Shown here in pieces: positions 23,960-31,115 of a stretch of 31,179 nucleotides of DNA (positions are counted from its first letter, which is position 1; every line of letters starts with the position of its first letter). The stretch is from JAYSRU01 sp043720875. GTDB lineage: Bacteria > Bacteroidota > Bacteroidia > Flavobacteriales_D > Crocinitomicaceae. The stretch is from the NCBI GenBank assembly GCA_043720875.1, contig JAYSRU010000194.1, positions 1-31,179 on the forward strand, read 5' to 3'. The notes under the pieces were generated by a model. The model was not told the origin of the DNA. It ran no database searches and saw only the letters and a list, made by a program, of their open reading frames with translations. Position numbers and translations under genes: made by a program.

Positions 23960-24552
23960 TAATTTTTAATTAAAGTGAATAACGATTCTATCAAAGCGGT
24001 TCCTTTATCATTTATGTTAAAAGAAAAGTTGGAAGCCCTCCATTTAAACATTTGGAGTCGGAAGGAACCCAGAACGATATGCGTAAGATCGTCAAGACTT
24101 ATACTCGGATTAAATGTCCCATCTAATTGACCTTCATTAATTATTGAGTTAATAAATTTCAATTTCACTGCCATTAACTTCAAGATTGAAGCATTTATTT
24201 TTTCGCTCTCCTCCATTAAGCCATCGCAAAAGACAGCAACAACCAAGTGAGGATTATCATGAAAATAATCAAATTGACTTTTAAAAACGGCCTTAAACTT
24301 TAATTCCGGTGAATTTTCATTTGCCACAACACGCGTTAAACGTTCATCCATACTGACTGCTAGCAATTCTAACATAGCAATAATTATTTCTTCCTTGCTT
24401 GCAAAATGCCTGTAAATTGCACCTTCTGAAAACTGTAATTCTTTAGCTAAATTTTTTGTGGTTAACCCACTCACACCAAAAGTTGTAAGAATTTTTCCAG
24501 CAGCATCAATTATTTCTAATTGCCTATTTGAAATAATTGTCTTTTCCATCAC
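23959..24552 (-). CDS. TetR/AcrR-family transcriptional regulator
   Basis: A 197-aa regulator with a standard N-terminal TetR helix-turn-helix: AAGKILTTFGVSGLTTKNLAKEL, then FSEGAIYRHFASKEEII (residues about 16-57). The C-terminal ligand domain is all-helical (SQFDYFHDNPHLVVAVFCDGL ... INSIINEGQLDGTF ... HIVLGSFRLQMFKWRASNF), as in AcrR/FadR-like members, and its inducer is unknown. It is the first gene of tetR-kelch-small ORF and is divergent from marC. The 225-nt intergenic region carries a -7 element for tetR and three AACATTT-type half-sites, so autorepression is likely. TetR genes leading an operon with a type IX cargo protein are uncommon in my experience. Confidence 0.92.
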   Translation of the reverse strand: MMEKTIISNRQLEIIDAAGKILTTFGVSGLTTKNLAKELQFSEGAIYRHFASKEEIIIAMLELLAVSMDERLTRVVANENSPELKFKAVFKSQFDYFHDNPHLVVAVFCDGLMEESEKINASILKLMAVKLKFINSIINEGQLDGTFNPSISLDDLTHIVLGSFRLQMFKWRASNFSFNINDKGTALIESLFTLIKN

Positions 24553-24571
24553 GCATATATTAACTAAAAAG

Positions 24572-24647
24572 TGAACATTTACTTACAAAGATATACTTTA
24601 TTTGTAATCACTCATAGCGATGCAACATTTTCAATGAAAAATGTTCA
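24572..24647. promoter_or_regulatory. Candidate TetR operator: inverted AACATTT half-sites
   Basis: TGAACATTT (24572-24580) and its inverse AAATGTTCA (24639-24647) flank the tetR -7 element. A third copy, AACATTTT (24624-24631), forms a perfect 8-bp inverted repeat with AAAATGTT (24638-24645) around CAATGA. Repeated inverted copies upstream of a divergent TetR gene fit an autoregulated operator. No binding evidence exists. Confidence 0.45.
24586..24593 (-). promoter_or_regulatory. Promoter -7 element of the tetR-kelch operon
   Basis: Minus strand TATCTTTG, full TAnnTTTG match, 33 nt before the tetR ATG at 24552. The -33 position carries ATG instead of TTG. It lies between two inverted AACATTT copies. 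Confidence 0.5.
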
Positions 24648-24777
24648 TGTACCCAGAGTATGGAACCCGTCAACATACTAGTTCTAAGACCAATAGAATT
24701 TAGGTAATATAAGGGTAATATGTTTTAATACTCCCCTAATTTTACAGTCGTTTAAAGCGCTCAACTTTGTTGAAAAA

Positions 24778-25407
24778 ATGGAACTATTTTTAAGCATCTT
24801 TACTGCATTATTTTCTGTCATAAATCCCCTTGGGACAGTTCCAATCATGTCGAGTCTCACCAAAGACTTTACGAAGTTGGAACGAAATAAGACCTCATTT
24901 TTTACCTCATTAAATGTCATGGTCATCTTGCTTTCTTCCTATTTTTTAGGCCAATTTATTTTGAGTTTTTTCGGGATTAGCATCAACTCACTGCGAATTG
25001 GTGGCGGGCTCATCATCACTTCTTCCGGTTTTGCCTTGTTAACTGGTAAGTTTTCAAAACATAAAGGAATGGAGAAAAATGAAGTAGAAACTGATATTTT
25101 GACGCGCAAGGAGATATCATTAACCCCATTAGCCATTCCAATGCTTGCCGGTCCAGGCTCTATTTCGTTACTTATTGCCATGAATTCTTCTGTAAAGCAT
25201 AACATTGATTATTTCATAAATGTAGCCGCAATTTTAGCCGTCTGTGTCGTTATTTACTTTACGCTCAAATCGTCCATATTAATCAGCAAACTGCTAGGAG
25301 GCTCTGGAATTAATGCCGTTTCTCGAATTATAGGAATGATCCTAATTGCAATTGGCATCGAATACATTACAAAGTCAATATTGGAACTCATTCATTTAAA
25401 TATGTAG
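24778..25407 (+). CDS. MarC-family integral membrane protein
   Basis: A 209-aa inner-membrane protein of the MarC/UPF0056 family. Visible features: the N-terminal helix with FTALFSVINPLGTVPIM, a second helix ending FFGISINSLRIGGGLIITSSGFALL, the central TPLAIPMLAGPGSISLL motif typical of the family, and a C-terminal helix region RIIGMILIAIGIEYITKSI, giving about six TM segments. Despite the name, MarC is not known to give drug resistance and its substrate is unsettled. A SpoIIE-type phosphatase gene follows after 4 nt, so they are probably translated from one mRNA. A weak -7-like TAATTTTA lies at 24737-24744. Confidence 0.92.
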   Translation: MELFLSIFTALFSVINPLGTVPIMSSLTKDFTKLERNKTSFFTSLNVMVILLSSYFLGQFILSFFGISINSLRIGGGLIITSSGFALLTGKFSKHKGMEKNEVETDILTRKEISLTPLAIPMLAGPGSISLLIAMNSSVKHNIDYFINVAAILAVCVVIYFTLKSSILISKLLGGSGINAVSRIIGMILIAIGIEYITKSILELIHLNM

Positions 25408-25411
25408 CAAC

Positions 25412-26245
25412 ATGCCCACTCTAAACGGACAAATCAATTCAGAAATAACCCAATACGAATACGACAAACTGTATAATTTAAACACTACATTACTTCAAAA
25501 TATCCATTACGCTGAATCTGTTCAACAAGGTATTCTTCCTCACAAAAGACATTTTGAACGTATGTTCAAAGACTATTTTATTCTGTACAAACCCTATGGG
25601 ATAATAAGCGGTGATTTTTATTGGATTGGTCAAAAAGGCAACATAAAATACTTTGTAGTGGGAGATTGTACCGGTCATGGCGTAAGCGCTGCTATGCTTT
25701 CAGTATTAGCTTTAAGTTTTCTAAATTATTTGGTGTTAGGGAAAGAATTCGCACAACTAGGTGACTTATTAAGCGAGTTGGATAAAAAATGGATAGAAAC
25801 ATTCCATCAAGGTTCAGAATCACCGTTCAACAATGATTGGTTAGAAATAGGGATTTGTGCAATTAACGAGACAGAAAAAACCTTAACTTATGCTGGTGCT
25901 ATGTCAAGTCTATCCATTATTCAAAACAACGTGCAAAAAACCATAAAAGGCAATCGATTTCCAATTGGAGGTTGGCAACTTGAAAAAAAAAGAAACTACA
26001 CAACACAAACAGTTCCTTACGGAAGCGGAGCTATGATCTATTTAGCATCAGATGGATTCAAAGATCAATTCGGAGGAAAATTAAACAAACGATTTACCAC
26101 AAAAAATGTATCGCAAATGTTTCAAGACTATCATCACATGGAATGTGCCTTACAGCATCTAGTTTTTGAGGATATATTTAACCGCTGGAAGGGAACCGAA
26201 GAACAAACCGATGACGTTTGCCTATTAGGAATTAGGTTAAGATAA
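25412..26245 (+). CDS. SpoIIE-type PP2C serine/threonine phosphatase
   Basis: A 277-aa cytoplasmic protein phosphatase domain of the SpoIIE/RsbU class. Seen: the linker helix AESVQQGILPHKRHF, then the metal-binding aspartates in SGDFYW, VGDCTGHGVSAAML, ASDGFKDQFGG and TDDVCLLGIRLR, all in order and intact. There is only a short (about 35-residue) N-terminal helix before the phosphatase and no visible sensor, TPR or TM domain, unlike many Bacteroidota SpoIIE proteins. Its input probably comes from a partner protein. It is coupled to marC (4-nt gap), and no anti-sigma antagonist or HPK-type kinase is encoded nearby. Confidence 0.9.
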   Translation: MPTLNGQINSEITQYEYDKLYNLNTTLLQNIHYAESVQQGILPHKRHFERMFKDYFILYKPYGIISGDFYWIGQKGNIKYFVVGDCTGHGVSAAMLSVLALSFLNYLVLGKEFAQLGDLLSELDKKWIETFHQGSESPFNNDWLEIGICAINETEKTLTYAGAMSSLSIIQNNVQKTIKGNRFPIGGWQLEKKRNYTTQTVPYGSGAMIYLASDGFKDQFGGKLNKRFTTKNVSQMFQDYHHMECALQHLVFEDIFNRWKGTEEQTDDVCLLGIRLR

Positions 26246-26269
26246 TAAGAAGATCAACTATTGATAAGC

Positions 26270-28189
26270 TTATTTCCTTCGGTTTTCTAACCATTTTGGA
26301 ACTTGTCTTTCTTGCTTGGTTTCATCACCCAACAACGTTTCAATTAAGTCTGGGCGTTTTGCTTTTTGGAGACGCTCACGAATCCAAGCTCTATTTTCCT
26401 TTTTATACCAAAAGAAAAAACGATTTTGATTCAACTTTTCTTCTTTTGTTTTTACCGTTTTTACCGGCTTTAAAGTATATGGATGAACTCCAGCATAATA
26501 AATTACTTCAGCAACCGTCATGGGGGTAGGCGTGAAATCTTGCACTTGTTCTAACTGAAAGCCCATGTCTTTTGTTTCCGCAGCAAGGTTAGCCATATCT
26601 TCCTCTTCACAACCTGGATGTGAGGAAATGAAATACGGAATTAATTGATATTTTAAATTGTGTTTGGCAGAAATACGATCGTATTTTTCTTTGAATTTAT
26701 GAAAATAACTAAACGAAGGTTTTCTCATAACGCGTAATGTTGCATCACTCGTATGCTCCGGCGCAACTTTTAACCTCCCACTAACATGGCGTGTAATTAC
26801 TTGTTCGATGTACTCGTCGTGATTACCATCGTCATTGTTTTTATTGAAATCATCTACTAATAAATCGTACCTAATTCCAGATCCAATAAATGCCTTTTTT
26901 ACTTTCGGATGCGCATCCACTTTCTTGTACAATTCAGTCATCTGCTTATGAGAAGTGTCCAAATTACTACAAATTACTGGGTGAATACAACTCGGACTTG
27001 AGCAACGTGCACAAATTGCTTCGTCTTTGCCCTTCATCTTATACATATTTGCACTAGGTCCACCAATATCTGAAATATATCCTTTATAATTCGGTAACTC
27101 AGTTACTAAATCCAGTTCTTTCATGATTGATTTTTCGGAACGAGAAGCAATGAATTTTCCTTGATGTGCAGAAATTGTACAAAAGCTACAGCCACCAAAA
27201 CAACCGCGATGCGTATTGATAGAGAACTTGATCATGTCATAAGCAGGAATCGCTCCTCGCTTTTTGTATTTAGGATGAGGTTCTCTTGTGTAGGGTAAAT
27301 CAAACGATTGATCCACCTCATTTTCTGTCATTGTTTTGTAGGGCGGATTGATAACTAATCGTTGGTTGCCCACATCTTGCGTGATTCTATTTGCTTCCCA
27401 TTTATTACTCTCCACTTCAACAATTTTGAAGTTAGCCGCATACTTTATTTTATCCTGAAGACATACCTCATGCGAAGATAATTCAACAGTTTCCCAATTT
27501 TTATTTTTAGGTAATTCTTCTGTTATATCTTGTAAAAAAGCAACTTGTTTTAAGGTGCGCAAAGAAGTAAACGGAACACCTTTTTTCACCAATCCCAACA
27601 GTTCTCTTAAAGGTTGATCTCCCATTCCATACACCAACATATCGGCTTTTGAATCTACCAAAATACTTGGCATCAGTTGATCTTTCCAATAATCGTAATG
27701 CGTTACACGTCTTAGTGAGGCCTCAATCCCACCAATAAGAACAGGAACATCAGGATAAATTTCTTTTAGAATATTAGAATAAACAGTTGTTGCATAATCT
27801 GGACGAAAACCTGCTTCACCACCCGGTGTATAAGCATCCGTGCTTCTCAGACGTTTATTTGCAGTATAATGATTTACCATACTATCCATACAACCAGCCG
27901 TAATTCCGAAGAAATATTTTGGTTTACCAAATTTTTTAAAATCCCTGAAATCATCCTTCCAATTAGGTTGAGCAATGATGGCAACACGGAAACCTTCAGA
28001 CTCCATAATTCTCCCGATCACAGCAGTTCCAAATGCCGGATGATCGACATAAGCGTCTCCCGAAACGATGATAATATCCACTTCATCCCAACCATGTTTT
28101 TCAACTTCTTTCATGGTTAATGGAAGCCAATCCGTAATAGGACGAAGGGACGGTAAAAGGGAATTGTTTTCTTGATTCTGTTCAGACAT
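26270..28189 (-). CDS. YgiQ-family radical SAM protein
   Basis: Radical SAM protein of the YgiQ family, 639 aa from the chosen start; the reaction is unknown. The N-terminal part resembles a cobalamin-binding-like Rossmann domain (DIIIVSGDAYVDHPAFGTAVIGRIME). The iron-sulfur cluster motif is CFGGCSFC, a CxxxCxxC at residues 330, 334 and 337, followed by TISAHQGKFIASRS. Further on are a YgiQ-typical Cys group, CARCSSPSCIHPVIC, and the C-terminal LKVAPEHTS and QVQDFTPTPMTVAE. The longest in-frame start (28207) overlaps the -7 element region, so the ATG at 28189 (MSEQNQENN) is preferred. It converges on the marC-phosphatase pair and diverges from the esterase gene. Confidence 0.92.
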   Translation of the reverse strand: MSEQNQENNSLLPSLRPITDWLPLTMKEVEKHGWDEVDIIIVSGDAYVDHPAFGTAVIGRIMESEGFRVAIIAQPNWKDDFRDFKKFGKPKYFFGITAGCMDSMVNHYTANKRLRSTDAYTPGGEAGFRPDYATTVYSNILKEIYPDVPVLIGGIEASLRRVTHYDYWKDQLMPSILVDSKADMLVYGMGDQPLRELLGLVKKGVPFTSLRTLKQVAFLQDITEELPKNKNWETVELSSHEVCLQDKIKYAANFKIVEVESNKWEANRITQDVGNQRLVINPPYKTMTENEVDQSFDLPYTREPHPKYKKRGAIPAYDMIKFSINTHRGCFGGCSFCTISAHQGKFIASRSEKSIMKELDLVTELPNYKGYISDIGGPSANMYKMKGKDEAICARCSSPSCIHPVICSNLDTSHKQMTELYKKVDAHPKVKKAFIGSGIRYDLLVDDFNKNNDDGNHDEYIEQVITRHVSGRLKVAPEHTSDATLRVMRKPSFSYFHKFKEKYDRISAKHNLKYQLIPYFISSHPGCEEEDMANLAAETKDMGFQLEQVQDFTPTPMTVAEVIYYAGVHPYTLKPVKTVKTKEEKLNQNRFFFWYKKENRAWIRERLQKAKRPDLIETLLGDETKQERQVPKWLENRRK

Positions 28190-28193
28190 GCAA

Positions 28194-28201
28194 CAAAGGT
28201 A
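28194..28201 (-). promoter_or_regulatory. Promoter -7 element of the YgiQ-family gene (leaderless position)
   Basis: Minus strand TACCTTTG, then TTGC, then ATG at 28189. It is a full match at 4-nt spacing, as for gatC and the epimerase. It decides the start: the in-frame ATG at 28207 lies upstream of this element. Confidence 0.6.
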
Positions 28202-28251
28202 GGTCAAAACTTGGTTTTAATAGAATTTGGCCGTCACTAATATAATAAAGT

Positions 28252-28259
28252 TACATTTG
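28252..28259 (+). promoter_or_regulatory. Promoter -7 element of the esterase gene
   Basis: TACATTTG, full match, 17 nt before the ATG at 28277. A TTTG lies 22 nt upstream (28226-28229), slightly beyond the common 19-21 nt spacing. Confidence 0.5.
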
Positions 28260-28276
28260 TGTACTAAATACATAAG

Positions 28277-29081
28277 ATGAAATCATTTTTCGCTCTATCA
28301 ATTTTCCTTTTCGCAAGCACTCCGAAATTGAGCGCACAAGCATCAGAATTTTGCATTGGAACAATCGAAACGATTTATTCGAAAGAGTTAAATGAAAATA
28401 GAACATTAAACATTTATTTACCTGATGGCTATTCGAATGATTCGAGTAAACTGTATCCCGTAATCTATTTATTAGATGGTTCAAAAAATGAAGACTTTTT
28501 GCACATTGCGGGATTAACGCAATTTTTGACTATGATTGAAAAAATGCCAGAATCGATAGTAATTGGCATCGCGAACGTGGATCGCAAAAGAGATTTTACA
28601 TTACCCAACCAGCATTGAACAAGACAAAATTGATTTTCCCACAACCGGTGGATCAGATAACTTCATAAAATTCCTTGCAAACGAATTGATTCCTCATATC
28701 TCAAAAAATTTTAAAATAAATACTAACGCTACGCTTATTGGTCAATCGCTTGGTGGACTTCTCGCTACAGAAATAGTATTCACCCATCCGACTTTGTTTT
28801 CCAATTACATAATCATTAGTCCTAGTTTATGGTGGGACAATGGGTCATTATTTTCGAAATTAGATCTACTAAAAGATGAAGCGAATTTAAACAAAACACA
28901 TATCTATATATCCGTTGGTAAAGAAGGAAAAAGAATGGAAAAGGATGCTAAAAAATTATCCAAGAAAATAAAGTCGAAAGGATATTCCAATGAAGTTTTT
29001 GTCTTTTTACCGCATGAAAATCATGCTACTGTATTGCACAATAGCGCTTATAAAGGGTTGGAATGGTTGAATAGAAAATAA
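28277..29081 (+). pseudogene. Secreted alpha/beta-hydrolase esterase (EsteraseD/IroE-like) broken by a one-base frameshift
   Basis: Two overlapping frames together make a full esterase of about 267 aa. The first (28277-28618) has a signal peptide (MKSFFALSIFLFASTPKLSA), then RTLNIYLPDGYSND, YPVIYLLDGSKNEDF and VIGIANVDRKRDFT. It then runs out of frame to a TGA at 28616. The second frame resumes at YPTSIEQDKIDFPTTGG and carries GQSLGG (nucleophile Ser), SPSLWWDNGSLF, and the catalytic His in LPHENHATVLH. Removing one T at 28601-28602 joins them as RDFT-YPTS without loss. This family includes esterases of the siderophore-hydrolase type, but the substrate here is unknown. Recent inactivation or a sequencing error are both possible. 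The promoter is intact. Confidence 0.85.
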
Positions 29082-29091
29082 TACGGTGAAA

Positions 29092-29382
29092 TTACTTATT
29101 CAACACTTTAGGAATTCTGAAATAATCAGAATCTTTTTTGGGTGCATTTTTCAATGCTTCTTTTTGTGTTACCGTAACAGCAGACTCATCTGTGCGCAAT
29201 ACATTAACTGCATCGTTCATAAAAATTAGCGGTTCAACTCCTGTAGTATCCAATTCTTGTAATGTTTCCATGAAAGAAACAATATTTGTAAGATCGGTTC
29301 TAATTTCTGTAAACTCTTCTCCTTCGAATTGTAAACGCGACAAATGTGCTATGTGTTGAATTGTTTCGTCTGTGATTTGCAT
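29092..29382 (-). CDS. gatC: Asp-tRNA(Asn)/Glu-tRNA(Gln) amidotransferase subunit C
   Basis: Small 96-aa subunit that wraps around GatA and GatB in the GatCAB complex, which amidates mischarged Glu-tRNA-Gln. The N-terminal helix IAHLSRLQFEGEE and the following FTEIRTDLTNIVSFMETLQELDTTGVEPL match the family, and the C-terminus ends KKDSDYFRIPKVL, the usual DxFxVPKVL-like tail. gatA and gatB are not adjacent here, as is common in Bacteroidota. AsnRS is encoded in this window, so the Asp-tRNA-Asn activity may be unnecessary. It has its own -7 element 4 nt upstream, separate from the plsC gene that precedes it on the same strand. Confidence 0.93.
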   Translation of the reverse strand: MQITDETIQHIAHLSRLQFEGEEFTEIRTDLTNIVSFMETLQELDTTGVEPLIFMNDAVNVLRTDESAVTVTQKEALKNAPKKDSDYFRIPKVLNK

Positions 29383-29386
29383 GTTA

Positions 29387-29394
29387 CAAAGGTA
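29387..29394 (-). promoter_or_regulatory. Promoter -7 element of gatC (leaderless position)
   Basis: Minus strand TACCTTTG, then TAAC, then the ATG at 29382. It is the same 8-base element and spacing as for the epimerase and YgiQ-family genes. The -33 position has no TTG. Confidence 0.6.
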
Positions 29395-29419
29395 CTATTT
29401 TAAGAATGACTTATTAAAA

Positions 29420-30160
29420 TTATTTTGGCAATCCCGAAGCAATACTATCGAAAACTTTTTGAGAAAGCTCTTTCACCGTTAATTCTGAAATGGTTTCCAC
29501 TGAAATATAATCATGGATTTGAACATACGCAATTCCTGGTCTTGCCTGTTCTTTCCAATGAGATGGTTCGGTAAATAATTTATGATTGTTTTGGAAGGTA
29601 ATTGGGATGATTGGCACATTACAATGCTTCGCCAACTGAAAAGCGCCATCCTTAAAAGGTATCATATTTGGTAATTTTTCATCTGGAATCGTGCCTTCAG
29701 GAAAGATCATCAAACTCCAACCTTTTTCAACTTCGCGTTTGGCTCGCACAAATGATTTTGCAGCCTTAATACGATCAGAACGATAAACCGGGATATTCAA
29801 TTTCTTAAAGTACGTGCGCATTAACGGATAGTTTAATATCTCGCTTTTTCCCAAAAACAAAAACTTGTGGTTCGGAATAACAGAGTACATTATAAATATG
29901 TCGAAGTAGGAAGCATGATTGCTACATATGATATATGGGCCTTTTGGCATTGGAGCCTTTTTAGTAAATTTCAAAAATACGAACGCTAATGTTCTAAAAA
30001 GGTAACACCAGAAGATGTTCAACGGGAAACTATATTTTCTCAACGTTGGAAATGAAAGCACCACAAAGAAAAATGGATACAGCACCACTAAAGTAACTAC
30101 AAAAACTATCATTACATAGATTTTATACAACAAATAAAAAGGCAGTAAAACGAATCGCAT
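29420..30160 (-). CDS. plsC: 1-acyl-sn-glycerol-3-phosphate acyltransferase
   Basis: Membrane-associated acyltransferase that converts lysophosphatidate to phosphatidate in phospholipid synthesis; 246 aa from the chosen start. An N-terminal hydrophobic stretch (LLPFYLLYKIYVMIVFVVTLVVLYPFFFVVL) anchors it. The catalytic HxxxxD box is NHASYFD, followed by FLFLGKSEILNYPLM and the phosphate-binding FPEGT. The GAFQLAKHCNVPIIPI motif completes the family blocks. The longest in-frame start is 30265, but a -7 element ends 3 nt before the ATG at 30160 (MRFVLLPFYL), so transcription should begin there. The extra upstream residues (with MIFSTVCFES) look unlike the family. gatC follows downstream with its own promoter. 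Confidence 0.88.
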   Translation of the reverse strand: MRFVLLPFYLLYKIYVMIVFVVTLVVLYPFFFVVLSFPTLRKYSFPLNIFWCYLFRTLAFVFLKFTKKAPMPKGPYIICSNHASYFDIFIMYSVIPNHKFLFLGKSEILNYPLMRTYFKKLNIPVYRSDRIKAAKSFVRAKREVEKGWSLMIFPEGTIPDEKLPNMIPFKDGAFQLAKHCNVPIIPITFQNNHKLFTEPSHWKEQARPGIAYVQIHDYISVETISELTVKELSQKVFDSIASGLPK

Positions 30161-30163
30161 GTT

Positions 30164-30192
30164 CAAATATAATTTTAATTTCATATGCACAA
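30164..30192 (-). promoter_or_regulatory. Promoter of plsC (-33 and -7, leaderless position)
   Basis: On the minus strand: TTG, 18 nt, TATATTTG, then AAC and the ATG at 30160. The -7 is a full match and the spacing to -33 is within 1 nt of consensus. It is the best case for a leaderless start because both elements are present and the long ORF's earlier ATGs (30184 and 30265) lie inside or upstream of the promoter. Confidence 0.65.
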
Positions 30193-30335
30193 CTACTTTT
30201 TTATGCTCTTTTTCAATTAAAAAATTGCTCAACGTGGATTCGAAACACACCGTTGAAAAGATCAAATAGATTTCGATAGTAAAAAATTAAAATAAAATGA
30301 TGAAATTTGCGTTTCTGAGCATACCAAATCGTAGC

Positions 30336-31115
30336 ATGAAACCCACTATAAATCAAATATCTTTAATTCTTACCAGCATAGGGTTTGTGTTGGGGGCTTG
30401 TAGTACGGAAAAAAATTCGTGGTTATCTCGTTCGTACCATGGTGTAACCGCCAAATATAATGGTCATTGGAATGCAGAAGAATTGATGAACACGTCAATG
30501 AAATCATTCGAATCGAACTATGAAGACAATTTCTACGAATTACTTCCTTTAGAAATTTTACCCAACGAAACAGAAGTAAAAGGTTTGTTTCCTGCAATCG
30601 ACACGGCAATTTCGAAATGTACCAAAGTAATTGCAAACCACTCTATGCCCACCGCCAGTAAGCCTTGGGCCAAAGACGTTGAAAACAACACATGGATAGA
30701 TGAAAACTGGCTAACCATTGGAGAGGCCCTATATTTGCGTCGCGATTATGTTGGAGCACTTAAAAATTTCGAATACATTGCTAAATTTTGGAAAAATGAC
30801 CAATCTATCTATTTAGCAGAAGTTTGGAAAGCTCGAACCAACCTAGCGCTTGGCAATGAAACTGAAGCAATCTTTAATATCGCTTTGGTAGAAAAATTTA
30901 TTGAGGATGCCGAAGAAGAAGCCAAATCGAAAGATAAAACCGCAAAAAAAACAAGCAAAAAGTCCAGTTCTCGTGGAAATAATAAGAAGAAAGAAACACC
31001 TCCAAAGCCTACAAAAGAACTAAAATACGGATTATTTAAAGCGAAAACTCACCTATCGTTAGAACAAGGTGATATTGAATTAGCGCCAATTCGTCATAAT
31101 TTCGAGAATTTTTAA
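30336..31115 (+). CDS. SprE/PorW-like type IX secretion lipoprotein, N-terminal part (interrupted or cut)
   Basis: Resembles SprE/PorW, a TPR-containing lipoprotein needed for type IX secretion and gliding in Bacteroidota. From MKPTINQISL there is a lipoprotein signal ending in the lipobox LGAC, then the family's start STEKNSWLSRSYHGVTAKYN. TPR-like helices follow (EALYLRRDYVGALKNFEYIAK; WKARTNLALGNETEA), then a Lys/Ser-rich charged stretch of about 35 residues. Homologues run to roughly 800 residues or more, but this frame stops with TAA at 31113. The expected repeat seems lost after DIELA at about 31085, with bases near the window edge open in the same frame after the stop. A start at 30297 (MMKFAF) is possible, but the signal peptide favours 30336. 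Truncation may be real, or an assembly edge effect. Confidence 0.75.
   Translation: MKPTINQISLILTSIGFVLGACSTEKNSWLSRSYHGVTAKYNGHWNAEELMNTSMKSFESNYEDNFYELLPLEILPNETEVKGLFPAIDTAISKCTKVIANHSMPTASKPWAKDVENNTWIDENWLTIGEALYLRRDYVGALKNFEYIAKFWKNDQSIYLAEVWKARTNLALGNETEAIFNIALVEKFIEDAEEEAKSKDKTAKKTSKKSSSRGNNKKKETPPKPTKELKYGLFKAKTHLSLEQGDIELAPIRHNFENF

Noticed and set aside
24684..24926. 80-aa minus-strand reading frame across the marC start and upstream region
   Set aside because: Antisense to the start of marC, no signal or domain, and no promoter element on its strand. It is a coding shadow.
26264..26273. Palindrome ATAAGCTTAT between the phosphatase and the YgiQ-family gene
   Set aside because: 10-bp AT-rich palindrome overlapping the end of the YgiQ-family gene, with no T-tract. 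Probably chance.
29611..29630. Sigma-54-like -24/-12 promoter (TGGCAC with a TGC-like box)
   Set aside because: It lies inside the plsC coding sequence and has mismatches in the -12 half. No intergenic -24/-12 match was seen in the window.
30297..30335. ATG at 30297 as the start of the SprE/PorW-like gene
   Set aside because: It would put 13 extra residues before an otherwise complete lipoprotein signal; MKPTINQISL at 30336 gives normal signal length. Kept only as an alternative.
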